From the NCBI GenBank assembly GCA_963666995.1, contig OY762941.1, positions 2,418,001 to 2,482,000 of the forward strand: a stretch of 64,000 nucleotides of DNA, in the 5' to 3' direction. The DNA comes from Syntrophobacter sp963666995 (lineage in GTDB: Bacteria > Desulfobacterota > Syntrophobacteria > Syntrophobacterales > Syntrophobacteraceae). The notes under the pieces were generated by a model. It was not told the origin of the DNA. It searched no databases and was given only the letters and a program-made list of their open reading frames with translations. Below are positions 7,913 to 15,981 of the stretch, in pieces. Position numbers and translations under genes: made by a program. Every line of letters begins with the position of its first letter. Positions within the stretch are counted from its first letter, which is position 1.

Positions 7913-9217
7913 ATGAAAGGTTATGCGTCTGAAAAATGCCTTCCCATGGAGTATTTTTTCAAGCGGAAGGATATTTCTGAGGAATATGGCCTGATCGATG
8001 AGCAGGCCCTCAAGGACAGGCTGAAAGATCCAAGCCGTGGGCTTGAGGAGGATGTCGATCTCGAGCGGCCCGGGTCCGAGGAGATGATTGAGGAAGCCTT
8101 TGAAGAGGAAGAGGACGAAGACAGCGAACTCTTGTCCGCTGCAACGGTTTCCGCCGAGGGGGAGTTCGAGGAAGATCATGTTACCTGCTATCTGAGGGAG
8201 GTTTCCAGCTATCCGTTGTTGACCCAGGAGCGTGAGACTCAGCTTGCCCGGGTGATCAGGGAGGGCCAGGAAGAACTGGTCCAAATGGTGGCTGAACACG
8301 CCTCGGATGACAGGTTGATCCAGGACTTGCACCAAAAGGTCGAACGGCTTCTGGACAATGAAAAGAACTTTCCCGGTGTGCGGGACAAGATTCTGAAGGT
8401 GATCGTTCGCACTTTTGAACGCGGAGTACTCGATCACCCCGAAGAAGCCGTATTCCCCGAATTACTCGATCGGACGTTGTCGATCATCGCCGCAATTGAC
8501 GGCGCCAAGCAGGAGATGGTCAAAGCGAATCTGCGCCTGGTGCTGAGCATAGCAAAGCGCTATCGAGGCAGGGGAATGAGCTTCGATGATCTGATCCAGG
8601 AGGGAAACCTCGGACTCCTCAAGGCGGTGGGCCGATTCGATCACACCAAGGGAAACCGTTTCAGCACCTATGCCACATGGTGGGTAAGGCAAAGCATCAT
8701 CAGGGGAATCTACGACAAGACCCGGACGATCCGCCTGCCGGTGCATTTCATCGAGTTGAAGAACCTGTTTTTCAAGGTGTTCTACGAACTCCTGAAGGAA
8801 CTCGGGCGGGAGCCGCGGCCCCAGGAAATTGCGGACCGTGCGAATCTGCCTCTCGAGAAGGTGCAGATGGTTTTGACCCTTGCCGCTCAGCCCATTTCCC
8901 TGGAGACGCCGATCGGAGAAGATGAGCAGCGCCTGGGAGATTTTATCGAAGACGACCGGGCCGCCTCGCCCATGGAAGAATGTTCGGACAGGGAACTCGC
9001 CGAGGTAACGAGGAGTCTGCTTTCCAGTCTGCAGCCGCGGGAGGAGAAGATTTTGCGTCTGCGGTTCGGCATCGACGGGCAGCCGGCGGAGACGCTTGAA
9101 AAGATCGGGAAGACGTTTAAGGTTTCCAAGGAACGGATCCGCCAGATCGAAAAGAAGGCGCTTCGAAAGCTTCGAAATCCGAATCGTCAGGCCTGTCTGA
9201 AGACGTTCATGGAATAG
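7913..9217 (+). CDS. RNA polymerase sigma-70 family factor (group 1/2-like)
   Basis: The 434-residue protein has an acidic N-terminal stretch (about residues 60-75, EEEEDED), then region 1.2 (YLREVSSYPLLTQERE). Region 2 follows (MVKANLRLVLSIAKRYRGRG, LIQEGNLGLLKAVGRFD, FSTYATWWVRQSI), then region 3 and a region 4 helix-turn-helix (KVSKERIRQIEKKALRKLR). It lacks the long region 1.1 and large non-conserved insert of a typical housekeeping RpoD, so it is more likely an alternative RpoS- or RpoH-like or second vegetative factor. ATG 7913 follows CAGGAGGAA. Transcription probably ends at the hairpin just past the stop. The regulon cannot be told from the sequence. Confidence 0.92.
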   Translation: MKGYASEKCLPMEYFFKRKDISEEYGLIDEQALKDRLKDPSRGLEEDVDLERPGSEEMIEEAFEEEEDEDSELLSAATVSAEGEFEEDHVTCYLREVSSYPLLTQERETQLARVIREGQEELVQMVAEHASDDRLIQDLHQKVERLLDNEKNFPGVRDKILKVIVRTFERGVLDHPEEAVFPELLDRTLSIIAAIDGAKQEMVKANLRLVLSIAKRYRGRGMSFDDLIQEGNLGLLKAVGRFDHTKGNRFSTYATWWVRQSIIRGIYDKTRTIRLPVHFIELKNLFFKVFYELLKELGREPRPQEIADRANLPLEKVQMVLTLAAQPISLETPIGEDEQRLGDFIEDDRAASPMEECSDRELAEVTRSLLSSLQPREEKILRLRFGIDGQPAETLEKIGKTFKVSKERIRQIEKKALRKLRNPNRQACLKTFME

Positions 9218-9228
9218 ATGCATTTGCC

Positions 9229-9250
9229 AGGGACTGCCGGAACAGTCCCT
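9229..9250 (+). terminator. Probable intrinsic terminator after the sigma factor gene
   Basis: Inverted repeat AGGGACTG (9229-9236) / CAGTCCCT (9243-9250) with a 6-nt loop, followed by CTTTCC. The T-run is short, so efficiency is uncertain. Confidence 0.55.
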
Positions 9251-9320
9251 CTTTCCGTGCAATTTTTGGTTCCGCCCATTACTGTGTTGTTCGGAGACCA
9301 TCGGTTCTCTTCCGCTGCGA

Positions 9321-9363
9321 AAGCCGCCCTTCTCCCCAAGGATTTTGGGAAGGGGGGCGGCTT
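9321..9363. repeat. Strong hairpin between the sigma factor and fusion genes
   Basis: AAGCCGCCC (9321-9329) pairs perfectly with GGGCGGCTT (9355-9363), and further bases pair inside around GGATTTTGG. It has T or A bases on both outer sides, so it could end transcription in either direction or fold in the leader of the gene that starts 28 bp later. Confidence 0.5.
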
Positions 9364-9391
9364 TGCGGTATTACAGCAGGCTGCAATCGAG

Positions 9392-10795
9392 ATGCCCCTT
9401 TTCATCAAAATAGTCCTGTTGCTCTGGATGATCAATCTCGCACCCCCGCTCCTTTCCTTCATCTTCGATGAAAAATGGAGCCGGCCGCTGGACGGAGGCT
9501 ACCGTCTGGAGGACGGTCATCCGCTTTTCGGAAGCCACAAGACGGTGAGGGGAATCCTGGGGGCGGTTGCGGCGGGATGCGTGATAAGCCTCCTCATGGG
9601 GTTTCCGTGCTGGCTGGGGTTCTTCACGGCCATTCTGAGCATGGCCGGCGACCTCTTTTCGAGCTTCGTCAAGAGGCGCCTTGACATGGACAGCGGGCAG
9701 GTCGTTCCCGGGCTGGACCAGGGATTCGAAGGCCTGTTGCCGCTTACGTTGCTTGACCCTTACTTTTCTCTCGGCATTTGGACCGTCTTGTCGCTGCTGT
9801 TCGTTTTTGGCTGCGGGGCGTATGCCGGTTCGGTGTTCTTCAATCACGTCCTCCTCATAAAGCCTTTCCAGTCCTACCCGCGCCCTCTTCGGCCGAGCGT
9901 GCGTCTCAAAGACTTCCGGGCCTGCCATGTCGTCGCTCACCCGCTGCATCATCTGATCAATATCGAGGATTCTCTTTATTACCACTTCTTCATGAAATCG
10001 GTTTTCAGGGTCCTGGGAGTGTACGAGAAGGGAAAAAGGAATGCCCTGCGGCTGCACGAGAGTCACGTTGTCTTTCATTTCCCCGACCTCCCGCCCTCTT
10101 TCGACAATTACACGATACTCTTTTTTTCGGATCTTCATCTGGACGGGCTGAAGGGACTGACGGATAGGCTGCTGAACATCGTGACAAACCTTCAGGTTGA
10201 CCTGTGCATCCTGGGAGGGGACTTCCGGATGGAAACCCATGGCCCTTTTGCCCCGGCCCTGGAAGAACTTTGCAGAGTGCTTCCCGTGATTTCCGCCAGG
10301 GATGGAATTTACGGAATCCTGGGAAACCATGACTGCGTCGAGATGATTGAACCTCTCGGAAAGCTGGGAGTAAAATTCCTGGTAAACGATGCCGTGGCCA
10401 TCAACCGTAACGGGGAAGAAGTCTGGCTCGTCGGTGTGGATGATCCTCACTTCTTCATGTGCCATGATCTCGGCCAGGCCTTCGAAGATGTTCCCGCGGC
10501 GGCGTTTGCGATTCTGGCCGCCCATTCCAACGAAATCTACCGCGAGGCTGCCGAATATCACCCGCAACTCTATATTTGCGGCCACTCGCACGCGGGCCAG
10601 ATCCAACTCCCCCTCTTCGGCCCGCTTCTTACCCACAGCACCGCGCCTCGGCGCTTCTGCCACGGGAAGTGGGACTATGGGAACATGACCGGGTATACGA
10701 CCGGCGGCGTCGGAGTTTCGGGTGTTCCGGTCCGTTTTGCTTGCGAGGGTGAAGTGACGGTCATTACTCTGAAGAGAGGCCGGAAAGGACGGTAG
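9392..10795 (+). CDS. Fusion: CDP-archaeol synthase (CarS)-like membrane domain plus calcineurin-like metallophosphoesterase
   Basis: The 467-residue protein has two unrelated halves. Residues about 1-160 resemble the CarS/DUF46 CTP-transferase family: several membrane helices, HPLFGSHKTVRG, MAGDLFSSFVKRRL and VPGLDQGFEG. Residues about 235-467 are a metallophosphoesterase with FFSDLHLDG, LGGDFRM, GNHD, AAHSNE and CGHSHAGQI, the full metal-ligand set of this superfamily. CarS makes CDP-activated ether lipid in archaea; YkuE/LpxH-like phosphoesterases cleave lipid-linked pyrophosphates at membranes. A role in lipid-head-group activation and hydrolysis is inferred. The start at ATG 9392 begins the first membrane helix; the frame is open to 9218 without support. 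Confidence 0.8.
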   Translation: MPLFIKIVLLLWMINLAPPLLSFIFDEKWSRPLDGGYRLEDGHPLFGSHKTVRGILGAVAAGCVISLLMGFPCWLGFFTAILSMAGDLFSSFVKRRLDMDSGQVVPGLDQGFEGLLPLTLLDPYFSLGIWTVLSLLFVFGCGAYAGSVFFNHVLLIKPFQSYPRPLRPSVRLKDFRACHVVAHPLHHLINIEDSLYYHFFMKSVFRVLGVYEKGKRNALRLHESHVVFHFPDLPPSFDNYTILFFSDLHLDGLKGLTDRLLNIVTNLQVDLCILGGDFRMETHGPFAPALEELCRVLPVISARDGIYGILGNHDCVEMIEPLGKLGVKFLVNDAVAINRNGEEVWLVGVDDPHFFMCHDLGQAFEDVPAAAFAILAAHSNEIYREAAEYHPQLYICGHSHAGQIQLPLFGPLLTHSTAPRRFCHGKWDYGNMTGYTTGGVGVSGVPVRFACEGEVTVITLKRGRKGR

Positions 10796-10830
10796 GGACA
10801 AATCCCCGGTTACGGCCGGCCATTGCCCAA

Positions 10831-10870
10831 GGCGGGGAGGGAGGGAAAGCCCGCCCGGGCTTTCCCCGCC
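10831..10870. terminator. Bidirectional hairpin between convergent genes
   Basis: The inner arms GGAAAGCCC / GGGCTTTCC and outer arms GGCGGGG (10831-10837) / CCCCGCC (10864-10870) make a long GC-rich hairpin between the convergent phosphoesterase fusion and outer-membrane protein genes. It probably serves both as a transcription stop, although the T-tracts are weak. Confidence 0.45.
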
Positions 10871-10875
10871 GTGAA

Positions 10876-11792
10876 TTACTTCGAAATCTTACCTCCGCCC
10901 AGGGCTCCCAAATCCGTCAAATAGAGAAACCTGAGAGTAAATGACTGTTGTGGAAGACCGGATTCAACCGCGACGTCGTTTTTGTACTGGAAAAGGACCT
11001 GATAACTGGGCGCGATGTTGAAGGCCGTTGTAAATCCGATTGTATGGTTGGCCAGTTGGTCTTTCTGCTCGAAACCGGCCAGAGAACTCTCTCCGCCCCA
11101 GTGATAGTAGTAATCGGCCGATACCCAGAACGCTTTGGTGAGGTCATAGCTCAGATGGCTTTCGACGCCCAGGACGGGATCCTGGCTGAGGGTCTGGTGA
11201 GCTGCGCCGAAGTCCCCGTTGTCCGTGAAGAAATCGCCCGTACCTGAATTTCGAAATACGCGGGATGGTCCGGCAGGACATCGAAGCCTTTCACGAACCC
11301 CAGTTCTTCCCTGAACGCCCAGCGGTTCGCACCCAGACTCAACGCCCCGTTGTTTTCATAGTTTCCCGTGGGACAGAAGAAGAAGGGGGTGAATCCCAGC
11401 CAGGTCTTTGACGGCGCATCGTGGATGAACCATATGGTGGCAAGGAGCATCAGGTCGCCGACCCCGGATGCCGAGAGATCGCCCCCTGGGGTATGAGTAT
11501 CAAGATTGAGGCCCCCGAACGGCAGGATGAATTGAGGGTCGATCACGAAGGGTCCCACATTCATCCAGTAAACCGGTCTGAAGAGACCGACATCTCCTGA
11601 AAAATCAAGGCCGGTGGCCACTTTGTGGCCATTTGAGTAAAGGGTGTCGGCGGTGCTGTGAGTGTAATAGACCATCGCTGCAAAACTATCCGCAGGGGCC
11701 GGAATGTAATCTCGAGCGATATTATCCGCGGACGCGGTACAGGGAACCATCAATGCCAGACACATCAGCATCAGTACTGACAGGCGTTTCAT
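10876..11792 (-). pseudogene. Outer-membrane protein of the phenol MetA-degradation transporter family, single frameshift
   Basis: From ATG 11792 (after GGAGGAAA) the protein has a signal peptide (MKRLSVLMLMCLALMVPCTASA) cut before about residue 22, then a beta-barrel-like sequence with alternating hydrophobic residues. Near 11241-11246 the frame breaks: one frame ends at 11151, but the neighbouring frame continues at once with GTGDFFTDNGDFGAA and DPVLGVESHLSYDLTKAFW to a TAA at 10876. Adding one G in the run CAGGTACG restores an unbroken protein of about 305 residues reading EIQGTGDFF. The family (Pfam Phenol_MetA_deg) comprises outer-membrane porin-like proteins of unknown cargo. Either a genuine recent deletion or a sequence error. 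Confidence 0.72.
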
Positions 11793-12012
11793 ACTCGTTT
11801 CCTCCTCGTCTAACCGTTCGAAATGGTGTTTGCGCCCCATAACCGGGAGTCAGGGGAATAAATGCGCTCCGGGGCATGATCCCGGCGTCCGGTGCTTCGG
11901 ATCGTGGATCTTCTGGAACTGCCCGGGATTCAAACGCAATGGAACAGAGTTCGGATGGGTTCCGGGGCCTTTTCGGCTGTTAAGCGAGGCGTGAGTCCTT
12001 CTCTGTTTTCGC

Positions 12013-12217
12013 TCACGGCACCGGCGGCAGCCATGAGGTGATCGGCTTTGCGATCCTGCTCGGACGTTTATCGTAATCACAAAGGGGGGATAGCATTGCG
12101 CACACCACGAGGCGGATCATGAAAACCGCCAGGTCGGTGGAGCGCGGCATGGACCGGCCCTGAGACGGCTTTGTTGAACGCCATGCCGGTGAGGTATTCG
12201 GCACCGGTCATCCTGCG
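12013..12217 (-). pseudogene. Remnant of an iron-containing alcohol dehydrogenase
   Basis: The minus strand encodes RRMTGAEYLTGMAFNKAVSG, then VHAALHRPGGFHDPP and NAIPPL. This matches the conserved iron-binding region of group III alcohol dehydrogenases, usually GMAFNNAGLG..HAMAHQLGG, but several conserved residues are changed. A stop (12077) and a shift to the frame reading CDYDKRPSRIAK follow. No intact domain flanks it. The surrounding 11793-12012 stretch, upstream of the outer-membrane protein gene, holds no recognisable gene. Confidence 0.5.
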
Positions 12218-12908
12218 GTGAAGAGGTCCGCGGGCACCCTCCGCCGCTGCTCCGGGATGTCCGGCCGTTAACCCGGTATCCCGTCCGCCATGGACCGCTC
12301 CTGCCGTGTCGGGCCGAATAGAATTTCTTAAGTGCAGATGAAAGGTTCCAGCCCCTGAACCTTTAGCCCGCTTTCCCGGTAAACCCCGATTCCCATCAAT
12401 GCGACGAAACAACTGGAAAACCTGACACTTGCCAACCAACTGCGATAACTGCGCTCCTTTCCATGGATAAGAGGTTCTGCTGCAATGAGGACCATGGCCC
12501 ACTCATCACCATGGGGCGGTGAAACGGTGGAAACGGCCCATTATCTTTTCGTCTGCAGCAGATGTTGCAATGGATGGGCCAAATCAGGTTTATCTAATTA
12601 AATCGCTATGTTGATTCATTAGGGAAGGATGTCGAAGATGCGGATGACAATGCCGGGCCGAAAATGCGGGAGCACGCCTTCCGCAAGGCGGAACAAGCCG
12701 GGTTGGCAGATCTTCCGGAGAAATCGGAGCCTTAAGAGGTTGGGTCAACATGACATGAATGAAGGTCTGAAATGTGGCTCAATGACACACTGTGCAACGA
12801 TCAGCATAATGAGCGCCCATCCGGGAGGCCGTCAGGGCTGAGCACAAGCCCCTCGCCCTCTTTGAAAGAGGCAAGCCTGCGCGCTGCGGCAGCCGTTCGG
12901 CTCCCTGG
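12218..12908. other. Gene-poor stretch between the dehydrogenase remnant and nagZ
   Basis: About 690 bp with only short ORFs lacking motifs or credible starts. An open stretch around 12615-12735 (+) encodes a short charged peptide without a start codon and may be further debris. An AT-rich patch at 12585-12625 could hold a promoter but none is clear. Confidence 0.35.
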
Positions 12909-13928
12909 TTATTTCTTCAGGCCGGAATGCAGTTCGCCGTGTTGGTCGAACAGCCATTGGATGCGATCGAGCGATGCATCGTGGAGGGCGGCCAGATCGG
13001 AGCGTGCCGCAAGGCTGTCGCTCAGCGCTCGAAACATGAATTCGATGTTTCGGGAATTCTGGCACAGGAGAAAATAGTCGATGGTGGAAAGCAGCCCCTG
13101 CTCCGCCATTTCCCGCCAGGTGAATTTCTCGGATACCGCGGCCATGTCCAGGTCATCGCTCAGGAGCACTCCCCTGAAGCCCAGCTTATTACGGAGCAGC
13201 CCGTCGTTTACCGCCGGGGACAGGGTGGCGGGCCACCCCCGGTCAAGATAAGGGTAGAGCGCATGGGATGTCATGACACAGTGGACCCCCGCTTTCACCG
13301 CGTCATGGAATGGGAGCAAGTCTCTCTCCATGGCGGCATCGTGTGTCCAGTTGATCACGGGAGCGAAATAATGGGGGTCGAACTCGGCAAGGCCCAACCC
13401 CGGAAAATGTTTGGCGGTTGCTGAGACCCTTCCTTCCTGCATGGTCCCGATCCAGAGTTTGCCGAGGTTCGAGACGACTTCGGGTTCGGAGCCCAGGCAG
13501 CGCCCTTCCATGAAATGAGGCCTGCCGGGCGGTTGAATGTCGAGAACCGGCGCAAAATTTATATGGATCCCCATCCTGCGCATGTCCGATGCGGCTTTGG
13601 CGGACCACTCGGCCACCGCCTGGGGTCCGAGCGCCGCGAGCTCGCTTGCGGAAGGAAGCTGGATGAACGGAGGAATGAGCCTCTGAACGGGCCCGCCTTC
13701 CTGGTCGATTGCAACCCACAGCGATCGTTTTAGAACCTGCTCCGCGTGGCTTTGCGCTCTCTCGAGAAGGTCCCGGAGTTGGTCCGGCGTCTCTATGTTT
13801 CTCTTGAAAAGGACGATCCCGCCGATACGGAAATCGTTAATAAGGAACTTCAGTTCCTCATCCAGCGTGACGCCGCGGAAGCCCACGAAAAGGTGCATTC
13901 CCGCGTCGTTCCCTCGTTTAAAAGTCAT
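12909..13928 (-). CDS. nagZ: Beta-N-acetylhexosaminidase, glycoside hydrolase family 3
   Basis: The 339-residue protein matches the single-domain NagZ type. It has the substrate-binding KHFPGLG, the IDQEGGPVQRL segment and SDDLDMAAV. The family KH(F/S)PGHG motif here reads KHFPGLG, with Leu replacing His. NagZ removes N-acetylglucosamine from muropeptides during cell-wall recycling in the cytoplasm. ATG 13928 is preceded by GGAGGAG. It lies 160 bp downstream of an ABC permease gene read in the same direction. Just upstream is a diverged copy of its own 5' end (see repeat). Confidence 0.87.
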   Translation of the reverse strand: MTFKRGNDAGMHLFVGFRGVTLDEELKFLINDFRIGGIVLFKRNIETPDQLRDLLERAQSHAEQVLKRSLWVAIDQEGGPVQRLIPPFIQLPSASELAALGPQAVAEWSAKAASDMRRMGIHINFAPVLDIQPPGRPHFMEGRCLGSEPEVVSNLGKLWIGTMQEGRVSATAKHFPGLGLAEFDPHYFAPVINWTHDAAMERDLLPFHDAVKAGVHCVMTSHALYPYLDRGWPATLSPAVNDGLLRNKLGFRGVLLSDDLDMAAVSEKFTWREMAEQGLLSTIDYFLLCQNSRNIEFMFRALSDSLAARSDLAALHDASLDRIQWLFDQHGELHSGLKK

Positions 13929-14019
13929 CCCGGTTTACTCCTCCTCGTCATTATCTGTAGGGAACTTCAATTCCGCTTGCCCGGAGTGCTTCGGGGAGCC
14001 CACGAAAAGATGCATCCCC
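13844..14019. repeat. Diverged tandem duplication of the nagZ 5' end (117-bp offset)
   Basis: Block 13844-13902 inside nagZ and block 13961-14019 upstream of it are both 59 bp and share ends: GGAACTTCA(G/A)TTCC at one side and GCCCACGAAAAG(G/A)TGCAT(T/C)CCC at the other, with a divergent middle. On the minus strand both read MHLFVG near the start and ELKF near the end. The offset of 117 bp is a multiple of three. The upstream copy ends in a stop just before the nagZ ribosome-binding site. Confidence 0.7.
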
Positions 14020-14087
14020 ACATCCTTGAACCTCGGCGTCCGGCCCGGAAGCGGTCAAAAAGGGCTGCGAACCGGCAGCGTGCGCCT

Positions 14088-15245
14088 TCAGCCCACGTGA
14101 CTCAGCGCCTCCACGATCTTTGTCCTCATGGCCCGCCACGCCGGCAATATGGCGGAGATCACGCCTATTCCCAGGCACAGGGCGACACTGATCAACAGCG
14201 TCTCCCATGTGATATGGAAAATGGGCAGGAGCGTTCCAAGGTGCTCCGAGAAAATACTCGCGACGGGAAAAGCGAAAGCTATGCCGACCACGCCACCCAG
14301 GACGGCGATACAAACGGACTCTCCGGCTATGACAACCGCCAGGAATCCGTTGCCGAAGCCGAGGGTCTTCAAAGTCGCATATTCGGGCATTCGTTCCCTG
14401 GAAGTCATGGTCATCGTATTGGCAAGAATGACGAGGATGACGCATATGACCACGTAAGAAACGACCCTCACCGCAACCACTATGGCATCCGTCATGGCTA
14501 CGAAACCAAGCTGAAATGCCTTCTCGGTTTCGGTAAGAGTTTCCGCCCACGAGTTCTTGAACAGGGCGTCTACGGCCTGGGAAACGGCTCCCGACTGGAC
14601 GGGATTCTTCACCTGTATGATATACCACCCGACCTTGCCGCCTTCGGACGGCATCTTCTTCTTGACCATTTCATCCAGATAGTCCCATCGGAAAAAGAAG
14701 GCGGTTTCATCAACACTTTTTGTGGCTCCGCGGTAGACCCCCGCCAGCACGAACCGCCAGTCCCCGGGGTAAATGTTGCCCGTCAGGGGGATGGTGTCCC
14801 CTATTTTCCACCCGTACTTTTCGATCAGCTTGCGCCCGGCGATACAGGCATTTCTCTGGTTCCAGAACGTTTTCAACTGGTCCGGCGGGATGACGACTTC
14901 GGGAAAAAGGTCGAAATAATTGTTACCTCCGACGGCGATCCGGGGGAAAAAATGCTTCTCATCGATGTAGATCCCCGCGAACCAGTTCGCATAGGCTGCC
15001 TGTTTCACTCCATCGACCTGGAGGATCTTTTGCTTGTAGCTGACGGGCAGGGTGAAAATCAGGGAAACGGCGTTCCTCGATACCAGCCGATCGGGAGATG
15101 CAGCCGAAACGCCGGCGTACCAGGCTTCCACAACCGTGTTGAGGAGGCAGAAGGCAAGTATGGCCACGGCCATGCCGAATACGGTGAGCGCGGTCCGCAG
15201 TTTCTGCCTGAGGGTATTGCGAAGGATCAGTTTTAAGAGTTCCAT
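14088..15245 (-). CDS. ABC transporter permease, FtsX/MacB-like
   Basis: The 385-residue protein has one N-terminal membrane helix (about residues 18-40), a large extracytoplasmic domain to about 265, and three C-terminal helices, the FtsX/MacB/LolCE topology. The conserved segment SRERMPEYATLKTLGFG follows the second helix, typical of these mechanotransmission permeases. With the ATPase and adaptor genes just upstream it should form a tripartite export or lipoprotein-handling system in the inner membrane. The stop of the ATPase gene lies 22 bp upstream. The ribosome-binding site is weak, suggesting coupled translation. Confidence 0.85.
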   Translation of the reverse strand: MELLKLILRNTLRQKLRTALTVFGMAVAILAFCLLNTVVEAWYAGVSAASPDRLVSRNAVSLIFTLPVSYKQKILQVDGVKQAAYANWFAGIYIDEKHFFPRIAVGGNNYFDLFPEVVIPPDQLKTFWNQRNACIAGRKLIEKYGWKIGDTIPLTGNIYPGDWRFVLAGVYRGATKSVDETAFFFRWDYLDEMVKKKMPSEGGKVGWYIIQVKNPVQSGAVSQAVDALFKNSWAETLTETEKAFQLGFVAMTDAIVVAVRVVSYVVICVILVILANTMTMTSRERMPEYATLKTLGFGNGFLAVVIAGESVCIAVLGGVVGIAFAFPVASIFSEHLGTLLPIFHITWETLLISVALCLGIGVISAILPAWRAMRTKIVEALSHVG

Positions 15246-15267
15246 GATGAGGCTGAACGGATCCTTT

Positions 15268-15981
15268 TCATATTTCCAGGTTGTCGAGCACCCCTTTGTC
15301 CAGGTGGTGAATCCGCTGCGCCTTCTCAGCGGCCCTGGGGTCGTGAGTCACCATGATAATCGTCTTGCCGAACTCCCCGTTGAGCTGTTCCAGCAGGTTG
15401 AGGACCTCCATCGCGGAATTTTTGTCGAGGTCCCCGGTCGGTTCATCGGCCACGATCAGGGTGGGATCGGTCACGATGGCCCGGGCGATGGCTACCCGCT
15501 GCTGCTGGCCTCCCGAAAGTTCCCTCGGATAGTGCTTTACGCGATCCCCAAGTCCGACCAGTTCGAGGGCGAGCATGGCATGATCGCGGCGTTGCTTTCG
15601 GGTCAGGTTTCTCAACAGGAGAGGCAGTTCCACATTTTCCAGGCCGGTGAGAACGGGGAGGAGGTTGTAGAACTGAAAAATAAAGCCGATGTGGGCCGCC
15701 CGCCAGCGGGCAAGGTCCATTTCTCCCAGCAGGGTGATGTCCGTCCCCGCCACGATGATCCGTCCTTCATCGGGTTGGTCCAGGCCCGCTATCAGGTTGA
15801 GAAGCGTCGTTTTGCCGGAACCCGAAGGGCCCATGAGGGCCATGAAGCTGCCGTAATCGATCGCGAGGTTGATTCCTCGCAGGACCGATATGGACTGGGA
15901 TCCCCGCCTGTAGGATTTGCGGATATTGTCGACGAGAGCGACAGTCCCCTCACCGGGGGCATTGCGATCGCTGTTTGCCAT
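15268..15981 (-). CDS. ABC transporter ATP-binding protein, LolD/MacB type
   Basis: The 237-residue ATPase has Walker A GPSGSGKTT, signature LSGGQQQRVAIARA, Walker B LIVADEPTGDLD and switch His in MVTHDPRAA. The EPTGDLD form is characteristic of the LolD/MacB/FtsE class. It powers the FtsX-type permease encoded next. ATG 15981 overlaps the stop of the adaptor gene (TGATG), so translation is coupled; a GTG one codon upstream is a less likely start. Confidence 0.92.
   Translation of the reverse strand: MANSDRNAPGEGTVALVDNIRKSYRRGSQSISVLRGINLAIDYGSFMALMGPSGSGKTTLLNLIAGLDQPDEGRIIVAGTDITLLGEMDLARWRAAHIGFIFQFYNLLPVLTGLENVELPLLLRNLTRKQRRDHAMLALELVGLGDRVKHYPRELSGGQQQRVAIARAIVTDPTLIVADEPTGDLDKNSAMEVLNLLEQLNGEFGKTIIMVTHDPRAAEKAQRIHHLDKGVLDNLEI

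Noticed and set aside
12077..12502. 141-codon minus-strand ORF as an intact gene
   Set aside because: Only its last third resembles a family (alcohol dehydrogenase) and it is truncated, so it is treated as a pseudogene fragment.
13746..15236. 496-codon plus-strand ORF opposite nagZ and the permease
   Set aside because: Spans two real minus-strand genes and has no family likeness.
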